A stretch of DNA of 64,000 bases. Origin: Xenopus tropicalis (lineage: Eukaryota; Chordata; Amphibia; Anura; Pipidae). The notes under the pieces were generated by a model. The model did no database searches. It was not told the origin of the DNA and saw nothing but the letters and a program-made list of their open reading frames with translations. This document shows, one piece after another, positions 1 to 11,582 of the stretch; position 1 is the stretch's first letter; every line of letters starts with the position of its first letter. The DNA lies in NCBI RefSeq assembly GCF_000004195.4, contig NC_030683.2, forward strand, positions 89,243,410-89,307,409, read 5' to 3'. The position numbers were made by a program, and so were the translations under genes.

Positions 1-690
1 GACATCCAGATATATTTAGACACCCCTGCACTAACCACTGATGTTCAAACCCAGATTGCTAACTGCCTCCTGGCTATCTCCTCCTGGATGAACCAACGCC
101 AGCTCAAACTTAACCTAGCTAAAACAGAGCTCATGGTCTTCCCGCCCAAACCTGGCCCTCCTCCTCCTTTCACCGTTACTATTGATGGCATGACCATCAA
201 CCCTGTAAATTCTGCACGCTGCCTTGGGGTTATCTTTGATCAGTCACTCTCCTTATCTAACCATATTAATAACACTGCCAAAACCTGCCGTTTTTTCCTC
301 CGCAATATTGCCAAGGTACGCCCCTTTCTTTCACAAGTAACAGCTAAAACACTAATCCATGCCCTTATCCTTTCCCGCTTAGATTACTGCAATCTCCTAC
401 TAACCGGCCTCCCAGACTAACATTCAAAGCCCTTCACTCCTCTGCTCCTCACTATATTTCTTCACTGGTCACCCTGCACTTTCCTGGTCATTTCCTCCGC
501 TCCTCTCAGAGCCTCTGTCTTTTTACACCATCCACACCCACTGTGCTCTCTCGTCTTAAACCTTTCTATCTCGCTGCTCCTTCCCTCTGGAACTCTATCC
601 CTGAATTCTTCTGTAGGGAACGCTCACCCACTCTCTTTAAGAAAAAGATCAGCTGTTACTTCAGGAGCACTAAAACATTATTTTGCCTAG
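1..690 (+). pseudogene. L2-type reverse transcriptase, C-terminal remnant
   Basis: The open frame from base 1 begins with the final D of the catalytic YADD box followed by IQIYLDT, as in the full copy. It continues through the RT thumb region ([18 protein letters not shown], then [11 protein letters not shown]) to LLTGLPD and stops at 418-420. The stop is created by the deletion junction near 419. Downstream, the region ending in SLWNSIPEFF and LFKKKISCYF is still recognisable in another frame at about 543-670. It is non-functional in this copy. Confidence 0.85.
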
Positions 691-949
691 TCCTGCGCTT
701 AAGGGCAAATGCCCATACCTGGTGCACCCTTACCTTCCAAGTTGTGCCTGTATGTTACCCAACCACTTAGATTGTAAGCTCTACGGGGCAGGGACCTCCT
801 TCCTACTGTGTCTCATACCATATGGTACATATATATATATATATATTTATTTATTGTATTTATTTATTATATCACTTGTCCTCCCTGTGTGTAATTTTGT
901 ATTTTGTATGATTGTACAGCCCTTGTGGCGCTTTATAAATAAAGTTATA

Positions 950-976
950 CATACATACATACATACATACATACAT
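950..976 (+). repeat. CATA microsatellite tail of LINE
   Basis: About six CATA units sit directly after 'ataaataaagttata'. The same tail ends the second copy at 35721-35745. Short tandem tails instead of poly(A) are usual for L2/CR1-type LINEs. Confidence 0.85.
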
Positions 977-2029
977 TGGCAAATTACACGAGAGGCTAAC
1001 TGCTGAAGTAATCTAAAACATAACTTTCATTAAACAACACTAAAAGAACACATTATAGTTCCTACAGTGCAGTAAAAGCAATTCAAATCTAAGCTGTGTA
1101 GAGCGTATTATTTGATGGGGATACACACAGTACTTAGGTTTGTAACTCCTCTATCACTCTCTATATATTTCAATGGAGGGGATCGACTATTTCTTAGAAA
1201 GGTACTTAATAGGGGGAATTCACAAAAGTGGTGATAATCAAACAAAATAAAGTGGAGATAGGTTTGTCGGATTTCCCACCTTGTGAATTTGTCTTTTAAA
1301 CAGACAGTTTTCAGATTTGTCTTTTAGATATCATTTTACCAACAATTTTTATTGCTAAATCTGTTGGTGCCATCAAACCCAGTCCCACATCTATATGTGC
1401 CTTGGAATAAGGATTTTGCCTGAAGGATTTTGCATTTCATTTGTCATTTCACTTTAGGGGCATTTTCTGAAGGATAATTTTAGTTTTTCAAAAAAAACTA
1501 TACATCATTTTTTTCAGGAAAAGCTGGGCTTCTAATGTTTTCTATATTTGTGTGTAATTCGACTTCTGTATCAAGATTTATGAGTTTGAGTGCCAATGTG
1601 CATGTGCTGCTTGATGATCACCAAGATGGCTGCTGGGAACAGAAGGGGCACAGCTAAAGATGGTGGTCAATACTGTCAAGCATCTCTGTAGTTCTGGAAA
1701 TGCTGTGGGGGCACCGGTAAGTTGTGGCAAGTGTCAGTGAATAAAATTTGCCTGGGAGGCAGGGTCAGACTGAGCCAGCAGAACACCAGAAGCCTACTGA
1801 CCCAGGCCCACTCTTGGTTCCCTGCCCAAAACCTTAGGTGCATCATCCCCATCCCAACTGTAGCTGCAAGGAGGAAGAAGGTACACAGTAAAAGCAGGGG
1901 TGGGGGGATGTGCTTGAGAGTGGGGGCGACAGGAAACGTTCTTGCCTGTAAGAAGATGAAATTTACAAGGCTTTAAAAATGAGCAGTTAGTACAAGCTTT
2001 ATCACATGGAAATATGAAACTTTAGAATT
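977..2029. other. No recognised gene; AT-rich unique DNA
   Basis: No coding similarity is visible. A weak inverted similarity between 'gaattcacaaaagtggtg' (about 1217) and 'ccaccttgtgaatttgtc' (about 1275) hints at a small decayed foldback element. Confidence 0.5.
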
Positions 2030-2273
2030 CAGATCCAGAATGCTTGGTTTTCCAAATAAGGGGTTTTTCCATAATTTGGATCTCCATACCTTAAGTCTAC
2101 TAAAAAATCATTTAATCATTAACTAACCCCCAACTATATTAATTATAGCTTAGTTGGGATCAAGTATAAGGTACTGTTTTATTTCTACAGAGAAAAAGGA
2201 AATCATTTTAAAAAATAGCATTTGTTTTTACTTTATGGATACTGGTTTTACATATAATGGATCCCATACCTGT
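2030..2273 (-). mobile_element. MITE with ACAGGTATGGGA terminal repeat (degraded)
   Basis: The right end 'ggatcccatacctgta' is the terminal repeat of a short non-coding family seen repeatedly here (8760, 9518, 26415, 46526). Internal landmarks are shared with the other copies: 'ccataccttaagtctacta', 'ttagttgggatcaagta' and 'gtactgttttatt'. I recognise the family as very common in Xenopus DNA. The superfamily is not certain. Confidence 0.75.
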
Positions 2274-2756
2274 ATAATTAATTAAAAACTGTACTGTTTC
2301 TGAAATAATGGATTTTATCTTCACTCTCTCCCTCTTAGCATCTGTCTTTCTAAATTCTCTTCTTATGCAGAATACCTCTTTTAGGGGGTCTTCCTTTCCA
2401 AGCAGGTGTATTAGAGCTAAGCAAGTATTTGATGTATTAGAGCTAACTTAAATGAGAGGGAAAGGTAAAAACGAAATAAGTTTTATCAGAAACGTCTATA
2501 TAAATACAGCCATAAGCAATTACAGAAAAGCTACACTATCAAACACAACACAGCATTTATTTTCCTCTTTGTGTACACATGTTCTTTGTTATCAGACTTC
2601 CATCTCTCAGAAAAATCCTCCAGGGCACAGCACGAGTCTGCGCAATTTGCTCATCTCTCCTCTCTCCGCCTCCCTTCTCCTTCTCCCCCTCCCATTTCTC
2701 CTCCTCCCAACTGTGCTGTAATCTGACCTACCAGTAACTACAGCTGCAGCACGGTT
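2274..2756. other. No recognised feature
   Basis: Unique sequence with a pyrimidine-rich stretch (about 2650-2710, CTCC/TCTCC runs). Small frames here show no family resemblance. Confidence 0.5.
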
Positions 2757-3123
2757 AAACTGGCCACACACCAATATAATACATTTCATATGATTTTCAG
2801 ACTGTGTGTGGGCTCTGGATTATCATTATTTTTTTCGTGCCATAGTGATCGGTCGTTTACTTGATCAGACAGGTTAGAAAATTTTGGTCGGATGACGATA
2901 AAATCTGCGCATGTATTGTGTATCTGATTATATACTTGGAGGACCTACAGTGCATTTCCAGGAAGTCACTTTCATATGATTGGTGTCTGCCATCTATTTC
3001 ATGTTCCGGACATCCTCTGATTTTTTATTTTTAGGGCATTATCCTACATTTTTAGTCTGAATGTTAGTTTTCCAGACATTTGTTGAAAGAAGACTAAAAT
3101 CTGAACATGTATGGCCACCTTTA
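2757..3123. mobile_element. MITE with GGTGGCCATACA-type terminal repeats
   Basis: The left end 'actggccacacaccaata' and right end 'catgtatggccacctttac' are inverted copies of one terminal motif. The same family appears at 25609-26150 and 44630-44823. It is non-coding, and the termini have diverged. Confidence 0.6.
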
Positions 3124-3712
3124 CTAAAACCAAGCTTAAATGGCAGCTGCTATCTTAAACAGAGGGAGCTTCTAGTGCTGTTAACTCAGGTATGGTAAAG
3201 CTTTCTGCAGAATATAGCGTTGTAGCTTGCACTATTGTGGCTAATCTATTGGCAAAAAAATGCCAAAATGCCTTTCCTTCTCCTTTAAATAACTGACTCC
3301 AGCACCAACAAAATCTAACAAAATAACTGGCTTCAGCCCAAATCCTGCATGTAGAGAAACAGGATTTTTGTCGGAGCTGCTTATTTGAAAGAGTGAGTTC
3401 TGATACATTTTCTAGGCAAAGGGTGCCACCCCTAAACAGAATCTAAATATGACTTCTGCATGACAACAAAAGGAAGAAAGATAGAGTGCCAGAGAGGTAG
3501 TAAAGAGTAACTTGATTATTTCATAAACAGTACAGAATTTTAACTGATTATATTTCAAATGTTTCTTTTTTCAATGAATGTGAGGAATAGGTTTCTATAA
3601 GGGAAATGGTAGGGGGAGAAGGAGCAGGGGCTGTTAAAGTACGGACAAGAACAGGGTGACAATGGCAAAGATCCTGGGACAGGCAGGAGTGCAGGGTGGA
3701 GAGGATGCAGAT
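3124..3712. other. No recognised feature
   Basis: Unique sequence that becomes purine-rich from about 3600 and runs into the minisatellite. Confidence 0.5.
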
Positions 3713-5138
3713 CGGAGGACAGAGCAGGCAAAGACTAGGACCAGAACATGACGGAGCGTGTGAAGACTAGGAACAGTACAGAATTGAGCAGGTGAAGACT
3801 AGAAACAGTACAGGATTGAGCGGGTGAAGACTAGGAACAGTACAGGATTGAGCAGGTGAAGACTAGGAACAGTACAGGATTGAGCAGGTGAAGACTAGAA
3901 ACAGTACAGGATTGAGCGGGTGAAGACTAGGAACAGTACAGGATTGAGCAGGTGAAGACTAGGAACAGTACAGGATTGAGCGGGTGAAGACTAGGAACAG
4001 TACAGGATTGAGCGGGTGAAGACTAGGAACAGTACAGGATTGAGCGGGTGAAGACTAGGAACAGTACAGGATTGAGCAGGTGAAGACTAGGAACAGTACA
4101 GGACAAAGCAGGCAAAGACTAGGACCAGAACATGACGGAGCGGGTGAAGACTAGGAACAGTACAGGATTGAGCGGGTGAAGACTAGGAACAGTACAGGAT
4201 TGAGCGGGTGAAGACTAGGAACAGTACAGGATTGAGCGGGTGAAGACTACGAACAGTACAGGATTGAGCGGGTGAAGACTAGGAACAGTACAGGACAGAG
4301 TGGGCGAAGACTAGGAACAGTACTGGATTGAGCGGGTGAAGACTAGGAACAGTACAGGATTGAGCAGGTGAAGACTAGGAACAGTACAGGACAGAGCAGG
4401 CAAAGACTAGGACCAGAACATGACGGAGCGGGTGAAGACTAGGAACAGTACAGGATTGAGTGGGTGAAGACTAGGAACAGTACAGGATTGAGCGGGTGAA
4501 GACTAGGATCAGTACAGGATTGAGCGGGTGAAGACTAGGAACAGTACATAACAGAGTGGGCAAAGACTAGGAACAGTACTGGATTGAGCGGGTGAAGACT
4601 AGGAACAGTACAGGATTGAGCGGGTGAAGACTAGGAACAGTACAGGATTGAGCGGGTGAAGACTAGGAACAGTACAGGATTGAGCAGGTGAAGACTAGGA
4701 ACAGTACAGGACAGAGCAGGCAAAGACTAGGACCAGAACATGACGGAGCGGGTGAAGACTAGGAACAGTACAGGATTGAGCGGGTGAAGACTAGGAACAG
4801 TACAGGATTGAGCGGGTGAAGACTAGGAACAGTACAGGATTGAGCGGGTGAAGACTAGGAACAGTACAGGATTGAGCGGGTGAAGACTAGGAACAGTACA
4901 GGATTGAGCAGGTGAAGACTGGGAACAGTACAGGACAGAGCGGGCGAAGACTAGGAACAGTACTGGATTGAGCGGGTGAAGACTAGGAACAGTACAGGAT
5001 TGAGCGGGTGAAGACTAGGAACAGTACAGGATTGAGCGGGTGAAGACTAGGAACAGTACAGGATTGAGCAGGTGAAGACTAGGAACAGTACAGGACAGAG
5101 CAGGCGAGGACCAAGACCAGGACCAGGACAGGAAGGAG
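3713..5138 (+). repeat. 32-bp minisatellite, about 43 units, higher-order
   Basis: The unit reads approximately 'gattgagcgggtgaagac' followed by 'taggaacagtacag', 32 bp in all. A variant unit containing 'ccagaacatgacgg' starts at 3741, 4125, 4413 and 4733. These spacings are 384, 288 and 320 bp, which are 12, 9 and 10 units. A second variant with 'tactgg' occurs at 4321, 4577 and 4961 (8 and 12 units apart). Blocks of units have therefore been amplified together. The period is not a multiple of three and no long frame crosses the array, so it is not a coding repeat. Unit edges decay at both ends. Confidence 0.95.
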
Positions 5139-5154
5139 CGCTTTATTGCCAAAA

Positions 5155-5505
5155 AGTAGAAACCACAAAATTGTGAAAAATGTCATTGTACACCATAGGG
5201 TTAATGTTTGCCTGTACTGGAACTAGAGGCCCTAAACCAAAACCATGAAAAACAGCCACAGACTATTATTCCTCCTCCACCAAACTTTACAGTTGGCATT
5301 ATACATTCAGGCAGGTTGTGCTTTTGTGTCATTTGCCAAACTCAGATTTGTCCATTAAACTGGCAGATGGAGATGTGCAAGTCATGACTCAGGAGAACAC
5401 ATTTTCACTACTCCAAAGTCTAATAGCAAAGACCTTTATACCACTCCAACCAACGCACATGCACATGGTGATGTTAAGCTTGCTTACCCATAAAACACAA
5501 GTGGG
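5155..5505 (-). pseudogene. Tc1-like transposase relic (antisense)
   Basis: The minus strand resembles the middle of a decayed Tc1 transposase gene. Landmarks on the plus strand include 'aaaatgtcattgtacacc', 'ctcctccaccaaactttaca', 'ggcagatggagatgtgcaa' and 'catggtgatgttaagcttg'. These are familiar from Tc1 genes of fish and frogs and recur at 36633-36985. Frames are broken throughout and no terminal inverted repeat remains. It directly abuts the minisatellite. Confidence 0.75.
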
Positions 5506-5514
5506 AGTGATCCA

Positions 5515-5720
5515 GCACCTTGTGCCGCCCTGAGGCAGCTTTTGCAATGTTGCCCTCCCTCCCCACCATGCTTACTTTTTAGGAGTGTCCAGGGAGGCTG
5601 CATCGCTTGTACAGAGAGCACAGCTGTGATCTCTGCATGAATGTCCAGTTTATTAACTAGACATTTGGCTTTTTATGCTACCAGGAGTCGCTTTTGGCCA
5701 CCCCTGGTAACTTGCAGTCT
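5515..5720. repeat. Probable decayed repeat shared with about 57105-57215
   Basis: Phrases such as 'accaggagtcgc...ggccacccctggtaactt' resemble, in inverse orientation, 'ttaccagggatggcaaaaa' and 'ccacctctggtaacttt' at 57110-57145. The similarity is short and was judged by eye. No termini are defined. Confidence 0.35.
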
Positions 5721-5774
5721 TGTGCTGACATTCCTGAATTTGAAACTCTGCAGTGATTGTTCCAACAAAGGAAA

Positions 5775-5912
5775 TATCATTTTAGAATGTGAAGATACTT
5801 TTGTTCAAAGATGTGTCCAGATAATGTTGCCCATATTGTATATGTATACAATATGGACAACATGATTTAGACACATCTTTGAACAAAATTGTCTTCACAT
5901 TCTAAAATGATA
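5775..5912. repeat. 138-bp near-perfect palindrome
   Basis: The arm 'tatcattttagaatgtgaag' at the left is mirrored by 'cttcacattctaaaatgata' at the right. Further in, 'ttgttcaaagatgtgtc' pairs with 'gacacatctttgaacaa'. The centre is 'ttgtatatgtatacaa'. Only a few mismatches separate about 65-bp arms. It is probably a small foldback or terminal-repeat-only MITE. No flanking duplication could be fixed. Confidence 0.85.
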
Positions 5913-6865
5913 CATCTATATACATATATTATAAAACAATCATTTAAATTGCAAGTAATGGACAATATAATGTGTTTTTTATGTAATAATTGAACTTATT
6001 TTGTACACTGGAATTTACTTTGATTCTTTATTAAGGTATAACTAGGCCATGGACAATCCTTTGTTTTTTTACCTTTTCTATATTAATTTATTTTAGTCCA
6101 TCATAATTCCCGTTCCACAAAACTACACATCCACATTTTTGCAAAATTAACTAAACTTGTTTGCCTATTTAGTTGTTTATCTTCCAGTAGTTTTATATAT
6201 TAATTGCCCAGCATGGGGTAGTAGCTGTCAATTAAAGAAATAAACAAATGATATTAATTTGTAATTTGATGATAGAATGCTTTCATTTAGTTTCTAAGAA
6301 TAATACTGCCATTATTGCTGATTAATTTAAGTGTAATAGGAAAAGTATATAATATACAAAATAAATGAGCCGAATTATTGTGACCTCCAGCTTTCTGGTC
6401 ATAAGGAAGCCCTGAACAATTACTGAATATGGTCTTCACTGCCCCTTATTGAGTGCCCATCACTGACATGATAATAGTGGCACAAGGGTTACTAGGGAAG
6501 ATGGAACAGATGTCATTTGTGTGCAGTGGCAAATACTGTAAATACTTGAGGCTGATACAGACACACTGAGGCACTTACAGTACCATGTAACAAAGCTGAA
6601 TAACTAAAGTAATGGAACACTTTATAAACCCTCCCTGTTCTTGAGGAGACACCAAAGCCAAATTTCAAGAAAAATAATGATGCAATACAGACCCTTGGGT
6701 ACTATATTATCCAGTTTTGGGTCGGTTTTAGTAATAAAACAATGTACAGTATGTTAAATGTGTGTTAAAAATAAATTACTCACAGTTGAAAATTAAATAT
6801 TCAGGGGTCTAGTTCACTCCATTGCTCTTGTTGTTCCTAGGCACAGAGGCTTTAGTTTTAATAAA
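5913..6865. other. AT-rich unique DNA, no recognised gene
   Basis: Strongly AT-rich with no coding similarity or repeat family recognised. Confidence 0.5.
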
Positions 6866-6990
6866 TAGGGATGCACCGAACCCAGCATTCGGTTCGGGAT
6901 TTGGCCAAGATTCTGGCTTTTTCAGCAGGATTCGGATTTGGTTGAATCCATGGTCCTGGCCTAACTGAATCCAAATCTTTAAAAGTTGAA
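6866..6990 (+). mobile_element. hAT-type MITE fragment (TAGGGATGCACCGAA family)
   Basis: It starts 'tagggatgcaccgaaccc' and continues with 'cggttcgggatttggcc' and 'cagcaggattcggatttgg'. Fuller copies lie at 11583, 39731 and 60215. The right terminus is missing here. Confidence 0.7.
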
Positions 6991-7055
6991 CATTTTTCGC
7001 TGCGCGTGGAGCGTGGTTCTTTTTAACCCTTCTGTATCTTGATTTGCAAGCTCCA

Positions 7056-7137
7056 AAGATCCAAATTACAAAAAGACCCCTTATCTGGAAAACCCCAGGT
7101 CCCAAACATTCTGCATAATAGGTTTAATACCTGTATA
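7056..7137. mobile_element. ACAGGTATGGGA MITE, end fragment
   Basis: 'gatccaaattacaaaaagac', 'ccttatctggaaaacccc' and 'taatacctgtata' match the right end of the 26415-26942 copy. Confidence 0.65.
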
Positions 7138-8154
7138 GCATGGCGGAGTCGGTTCTTAGTGGACATTGGAACCCAGTTATAATGACTGGACAGTATACAA
7201 GAGCAGGCAGAACTTGTAACCAACATAAGGCATTGAGAAACAAAAAAGGGCATATATAAATTTCACAATGAACATTTTATTTTGCAATAAAAACATTTTT
7301 TTTATAGTGAAGTGACCCTTGACTTAACTTGTTTTAATGCAGTTTCAATATATTGATTTACTTTAATTTGCTACTATAGCATTGTCATCTCTCAAATGTA
7401 ATATTATTAAATGTAATATTATTATTTCTAAGGAAATTAGGAAAATGAATATTGGATATATTTACTTAAATTTCCTTTTTTTTCAAGCATAAACTTTCTG
7501 GATGGAATAATTGTTCCATGCCCTGGTCATACAAATCTGTGTATTTCCGAGCAACTGATGTCATTAAAATAGATTATACACAATGGAGTTTTGTCTAATG
7601 TTCTCTTTATAACTGTAGAAAAGCATTCAAACAGGTTTTTTCTCAAATAATGCTCAGGGTATACAGTATTGTACTTTATAAAAACTCAAACACATCCCAT
7701 ATTTACAAGAAGAACTTGTGAAATTATGGGGCCCATTTACTAAGATTTTCTGAGAAAAGTTTGTGACATTTTTTAATGATGAAAAGTACGCCAAGTTTAA
7801 GCTGGCGAGAACCATTGAGTCCTACGGAGGCTTAGAATAGTAAAGGAATAGAATAGTCAGTGACAGTCTGTCCTTGACAGATTTTCAAGGGGAAGCTAAT
7901 CCCATCATTGTTTTCTATTTCACACATTTTCAAGTGAAACTTAAACACATTTTTGCTTTCCAAAAATGAGCGCCAATGGCTGCTGGGGCAATTCCTGTTT
8001 GGAAAGAGGATTTATGGAAATGAACGCCATTTAAATTTCATAAATTTCTTGAATCTTTTGACTCAAACAATATGTGATTATAAACTCAAATTTTTGTTTG
8101 ACCAAAACCAACATTATTGTAACATTTAATAAATGCAAGAATGATCATGTTTTA
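7138..8154. other. No recognised gene
   Basis: AT-rich unique DNA. 'ggggcccatttactaag' at about 7730 resembles the terminal motif of the palindromic MITEs at 52528 and 53657, but no matching second end was found. Confidence 0.45.
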
Positions 8155-8452
8155 TTTGATAATCCCCAAATCCGAATCCCAAAAGGGAAAAATTCGTATT
8201 GGAAATGAAAATTTCACCGTCTTTGCATCGCCGTCGCAACTTTTTCGGATTTGTCGCGATTTTTTCGTATTGAGCGATTGTAAACGGCGGGAAAACCAAT
8301 CCGATTTTTTCGCAATGGCGACAAAAAAGTCGCAGTGGCGACAAAAAAGTAGCGGAACTTATGAAAAAGTCGCGACGGAAAAGTCGCAAAAATACCGATC
8401 ATTATGAACAAAAACGCATTCGGACGCCTTCAGACCGTTGTGGATTACTAAA
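8155..8452. mobile_element. Palindromic MITE, relative of the 52528/53657 elements
   Basis: Many CG-containing phrases ('gtcgcgattttttcg', 'gcgacaaaaaagtcgc') form imperfect inverted arms. The right part 'cgatcattatgaacaaaaac', then 'gcattcggacgcc' and 'ggattactaaatc', aligns with the end of the 52528-53098 element. The CpG content contrasts with the AT-rich surroundings. The left end is uncertain. Confidence 0.6.
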
Positions 8453-8759
8453 TCTCCCCCCTATGTGTTTGGTGGTTTGCATATGATGAAGACACAGTAA
8501 AGTTGTACAGGGCAGGGGTATGAATGGCCAAAAAAAACCAAAAATGTCTACTAAAAACATTAATATAGAATAGCAACTGTACTTATCTACAAGAAAAGCC
8601 ATAAAATAAGCATATATAGGGATGGAATCTATAATCTGCAAAATGTATTATGCAGAAAACTCAGAAATAGTGAAATGCCACTTCCTATAGAATCCAATTG
8701 AAACAAATAATTGTGTCAGTTTTGGATAGTTTTTTTTTTTCTATAGTACTAACAACAGT
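8453..8759. other. No recognised feature
   Basis: Unique AT-rich sequence with a T10 run near 8731. Confidence 0.45.
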
Positions 8760-8902
8760 ACAGGTATGGGACCTGTTATCCAGAATCAGGAAAAGATTCA
8801 GGGAAAAACATTTAAACAATTTATAAACCCAATAGGATTGTTTTGCCTCCAATAAGGATTCATTATATCTTCATTAAGGATCAAGTACAAAGTACTGTTT
8901 TT
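8760..8902 (+). mobile_element. ACAGGTATGGGA MITE, left part
   Basis: Begins 'acaggtatgggacctgttat' and retains 'aacccaataggattgttttg' and 'ggatcaagtacaaagtactg'. The right half is lost. Confidence 0.8.
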
Positions 8903-9517
8903 AAGGCTTACAGTAGACCGGGAGATTTGTAACCCGCTGTTTAATCTGGGCTACAAACAAGAGTGCTGCTTCTCCCTCACTGAGTAGTCACCTATGGGAA
9001 CATATAGAATGATGACAAGGGGTCTGAAACACATGGGTTGTATAGCTTCAAAGCAAGCTGTTTGAGAATCAGCTTTGGGGGAACGATTGTTATTTTATTG
9101 TTATTTGTGCATAGTATGCTTGGATATAAAATAAACATCAAGTTCTGGGATTGTGCACCCACCAAACACCATTCAACAAAGATATAAATTGAGAGGTACT
9201 CCCTTAATTAGATCAGCCTAAATGTATTGGGGAGGTATTGGGTGGCAGTTGATGGGCTCTGTAGTACAGTTTGAATTTGTTCTAAATGTACTAGAAAACA
9301 ATAGATTAAACCTGTTGTTACAGCATCAGATTATGTTATAACCCACAGCACAACCAATGTTAGATTAGCTCTAGTGATGGCTCTAGTGGATTGTTAGAAA
9401 CAGCAGATGACAAACAGGAGAGCAGTACTGTACAGTTATTCCATGGCCCATATAGTAAGCAGATTGTATAACAATAGGCTGAGATTAGTGGCTAGTTCAC
9501 ATGCCAGGGTCAGTAGT
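8903..9517. other. No recognised feature
   Basis: Unique sequence with no recognised coding or repeat family. Confidence 0.45.
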
Positions 9518-9814
9518 ACAGGTATGGGACCCATTATCCAGAATGCTCAGGACCTGGGGTTTTCTGGATAAGGGATCTTTCTGTAATTTGAATCTCCATA
9601 CCTTAAGTCTACTAAAAGATTATTTAAACATTAAATAAACCCAATAGGAGTGTTTTGCTTACATTAAGGATTAATTGCATCTTAGTTGGGATCAAGTACA
9701 TAGAACTGTTTTATTATTACAAAAACAAAATCATTTTTAAAAATTAGAAATTATTTGCTTATAATGAAGTTCATGGGAGATGGCCTTCCTGTAATTTGAA
9801 ACTTTTTGGATAAT
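9518..9814 (+). mobile_element. ACAGGTATGGGA MITE, nearly complete
   Basis: Starts 'acaggtatgggacccattat' and shares 'ccataccttaagtctacta', 'aaacccaataggagtgtttt' and 'ttagttgggatcaagta' with the other copies. Similarity is lost after 'tttttggataa' at about 9814, so the last terminal repeat is decayed. Confidence 0.8.
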
Positions 9815-10237
9815 AAGAAAGTAATAATAATAAAAAAGTAAGATAGTCCAGCCTTACAGCACTCAGGTCTATATATACAAATTAGACACCCCCATGCCAA
9901 GGGGATCCTAACTGTGTGGTCAGTAATGTGTTCAATCACAAAGCTATGCTCTTATTACAGTTAAGTATTCATCCCATATATAAAACTACTTTAAAACAAT
10001 ATCCCATATTCGATATATATCCCAAGGGCAATTGAAACCAAAGTTCTTGGTGGCCACCAAAGACTCTCTATGAGTCTTAGATGAAAAGCGCTCGGACCCA
10101 TCCTTCATTTGGGTAGCTCAGAATACAATTCATCTAATGACCTGGATGGTAAGTAGCTTTTGAGAGTTTAATAGTATTAAAGGGAATACACAACAGCCCT
10201 GTTGCTACTAACCTCTGGCTACTTTTGATCTAGGCTT
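9815..10237. other. No recognised feature
   Basis: Unique sequence with no gene or repeat family recognised. Confidence 0.45.
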
Positions 10238-10413
10238 CAGATGCCTATTTGTAGATTGTAAGCTCTTTTGGGCAGAGCCCTCTTCACCTCTTGTATCGGT
10301 TACTGATTGCTTTATATGTTACTCTGTATGTCCAATGTATGTAACCCACTTTTTGTACAGCGCTGCGGAATATGTTGGCGCTTTATAAATAAATGTTAAT
10401 GTAATGTAATGTA
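10238..10413 (+). mobile_element. LINE 3' UTR tail (L2-like), severely 5'-truncated
   Basis: 'gattgtaagctcttttgggc' and 'tgtacagcgctgcgg', ending 'ggcgctttataaataaatg', parallel the 3' ends of the L2 copies at 976 and 35745. A short tandem 'taatg' tail follows ('taatgtaatgtaatgta'). Only the last about 175 bp were inserted or survive. The middle of the sequence differs from the other two copies, so it is a different subfamily. Confidence 0.7.
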
Positions 10414-11574
10414 CTTGGAACTCTACTTGGAATACATCAGTAACACCTCCATACTAAAATCACAGCTGCCCAACCCTTTGGCATTACATGGGACAGGATG
10501 TGCTCATGCATCTATTATTTCCAAGAGCAACGTGTGATTCTACTCTGTCACTCAACCCTAAAGATAAATCTGGAACCTATGGAGCTTTATCAAAACCAAT
10601 ACAGAACTCCATGATAGAGTAGTTAGAAACACTTCCCCATAGCCAACAATTCCTGTATGAGCTTGTTATATTGTGGGGCAGCAACAGTAACTACATCACC
10701 ACATCTTGAATGAACCTATCAGTCAAAACAAAGCGAACCCCACTTTGTTACACGCAGAACCATAAACTAGGTCCCACTAATAATTATTAACCTTAACTTA
10801 GCAGAAGCTTACAGAAACACAATATTTAAATGGAAAAACAATAAACATTTGAATCACTTTAATGTTCACTACCTTCTGTAAACTTGACACGACTTGAGAA
10901 CATATTTTCAGTATAAGCCATATATATTAGGCTCATGTTAAACACATCTGTATTTGGTTCCTATAACTGTTTTTTTTTTCAATATTAAAAAGCTTTACCA
11001 AACCTAAAGTTTATTTGACCAACAACTTAAGCAGGATCTATCGCTGATTTATGAGTGCTGTCAGGCTAAGCATGGCACATCAATCACCTAATCAATGTAG
11101 CAAAGATACCTTTGGCAGGTAAATAAATTGTAAGCTGCAGCAAGATCACAAGCAAGGCTAAGTTTTGTTCTACACTGAAAATCATTATTGTAGCCTTTAT
11201 TGGCTATTTGCTTCTAACTTTTAGGTGAGGGCCACATGGGCAAGTCACCAGCATGGTTTGACCTGAAAACACTTGTACAGGTGAAGCTACTTTAGCAGTT
11301 CTTTTTTATTTCAAAGTGTTTGGGGTCTGATGGGTTTGCAATGAGCCTTGTGAAGCCCCGATGATGTTATTCTGTTGCTTTTAGAGGCTATTTATTTAAC
11401 AAATAAAACAATTAATGCTACACTGTAGTCTTATACTTTTGCTATTGGTCAGCATTGACATCTTCTGGCACTAATTAAAAGATTATTGTCAATGTCATCA
11501 ATAATATGATGGTAACAGTGGTGATTTTAGAAGTAGTCGTCAATCATTTCCTCAACGCTGCTAACATTGACCCA
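10414..11574. other. Unique AT-rich DNA; possible conserved noncoding block
   Basis: No gene or repeat was recognised. About 10800-11400 is low in repeats and has motifs such as 'caatcacctaatcaatg' and 'aatatttaaatgg', suggestive of but far from proof of regulatory DNA. Confidence 0.3.
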
Positions 11575-11582
11575 CCCCCAAG

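Larger units (their letters stand above)
1..976 (+). mobile_element. L2-type LINE, 3' fragment (cut by window edge)
   Basis: This is the 3' part of a non-LTR retrotransposon. It matches the longer copy at 30.76-35.75 kb almost base for base: positions 1-420 correspond to 33031-33450. It then lacks about 145 bp that the longer copy has (roughly 33449-33594), and resumes through the end of the reading frame and the 3' UTR. The 3' UTR carries the block 'attgtaagctctacgggg', a TA-rich run, a 'ggcgctttataaataaa' end and a CATA-repeat tail. The tight match suggests both copies are fairly young. The 5' part lies outside the window. Confidence 0.9.

Noticed and set aside
3713..5138. Array of about 32-bp repeats resembling CRISPR spacing
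   Set aside because: The units are contiguous with no unique spacers, and the surroundings are vertebrate transposons. It is a minisatellite.
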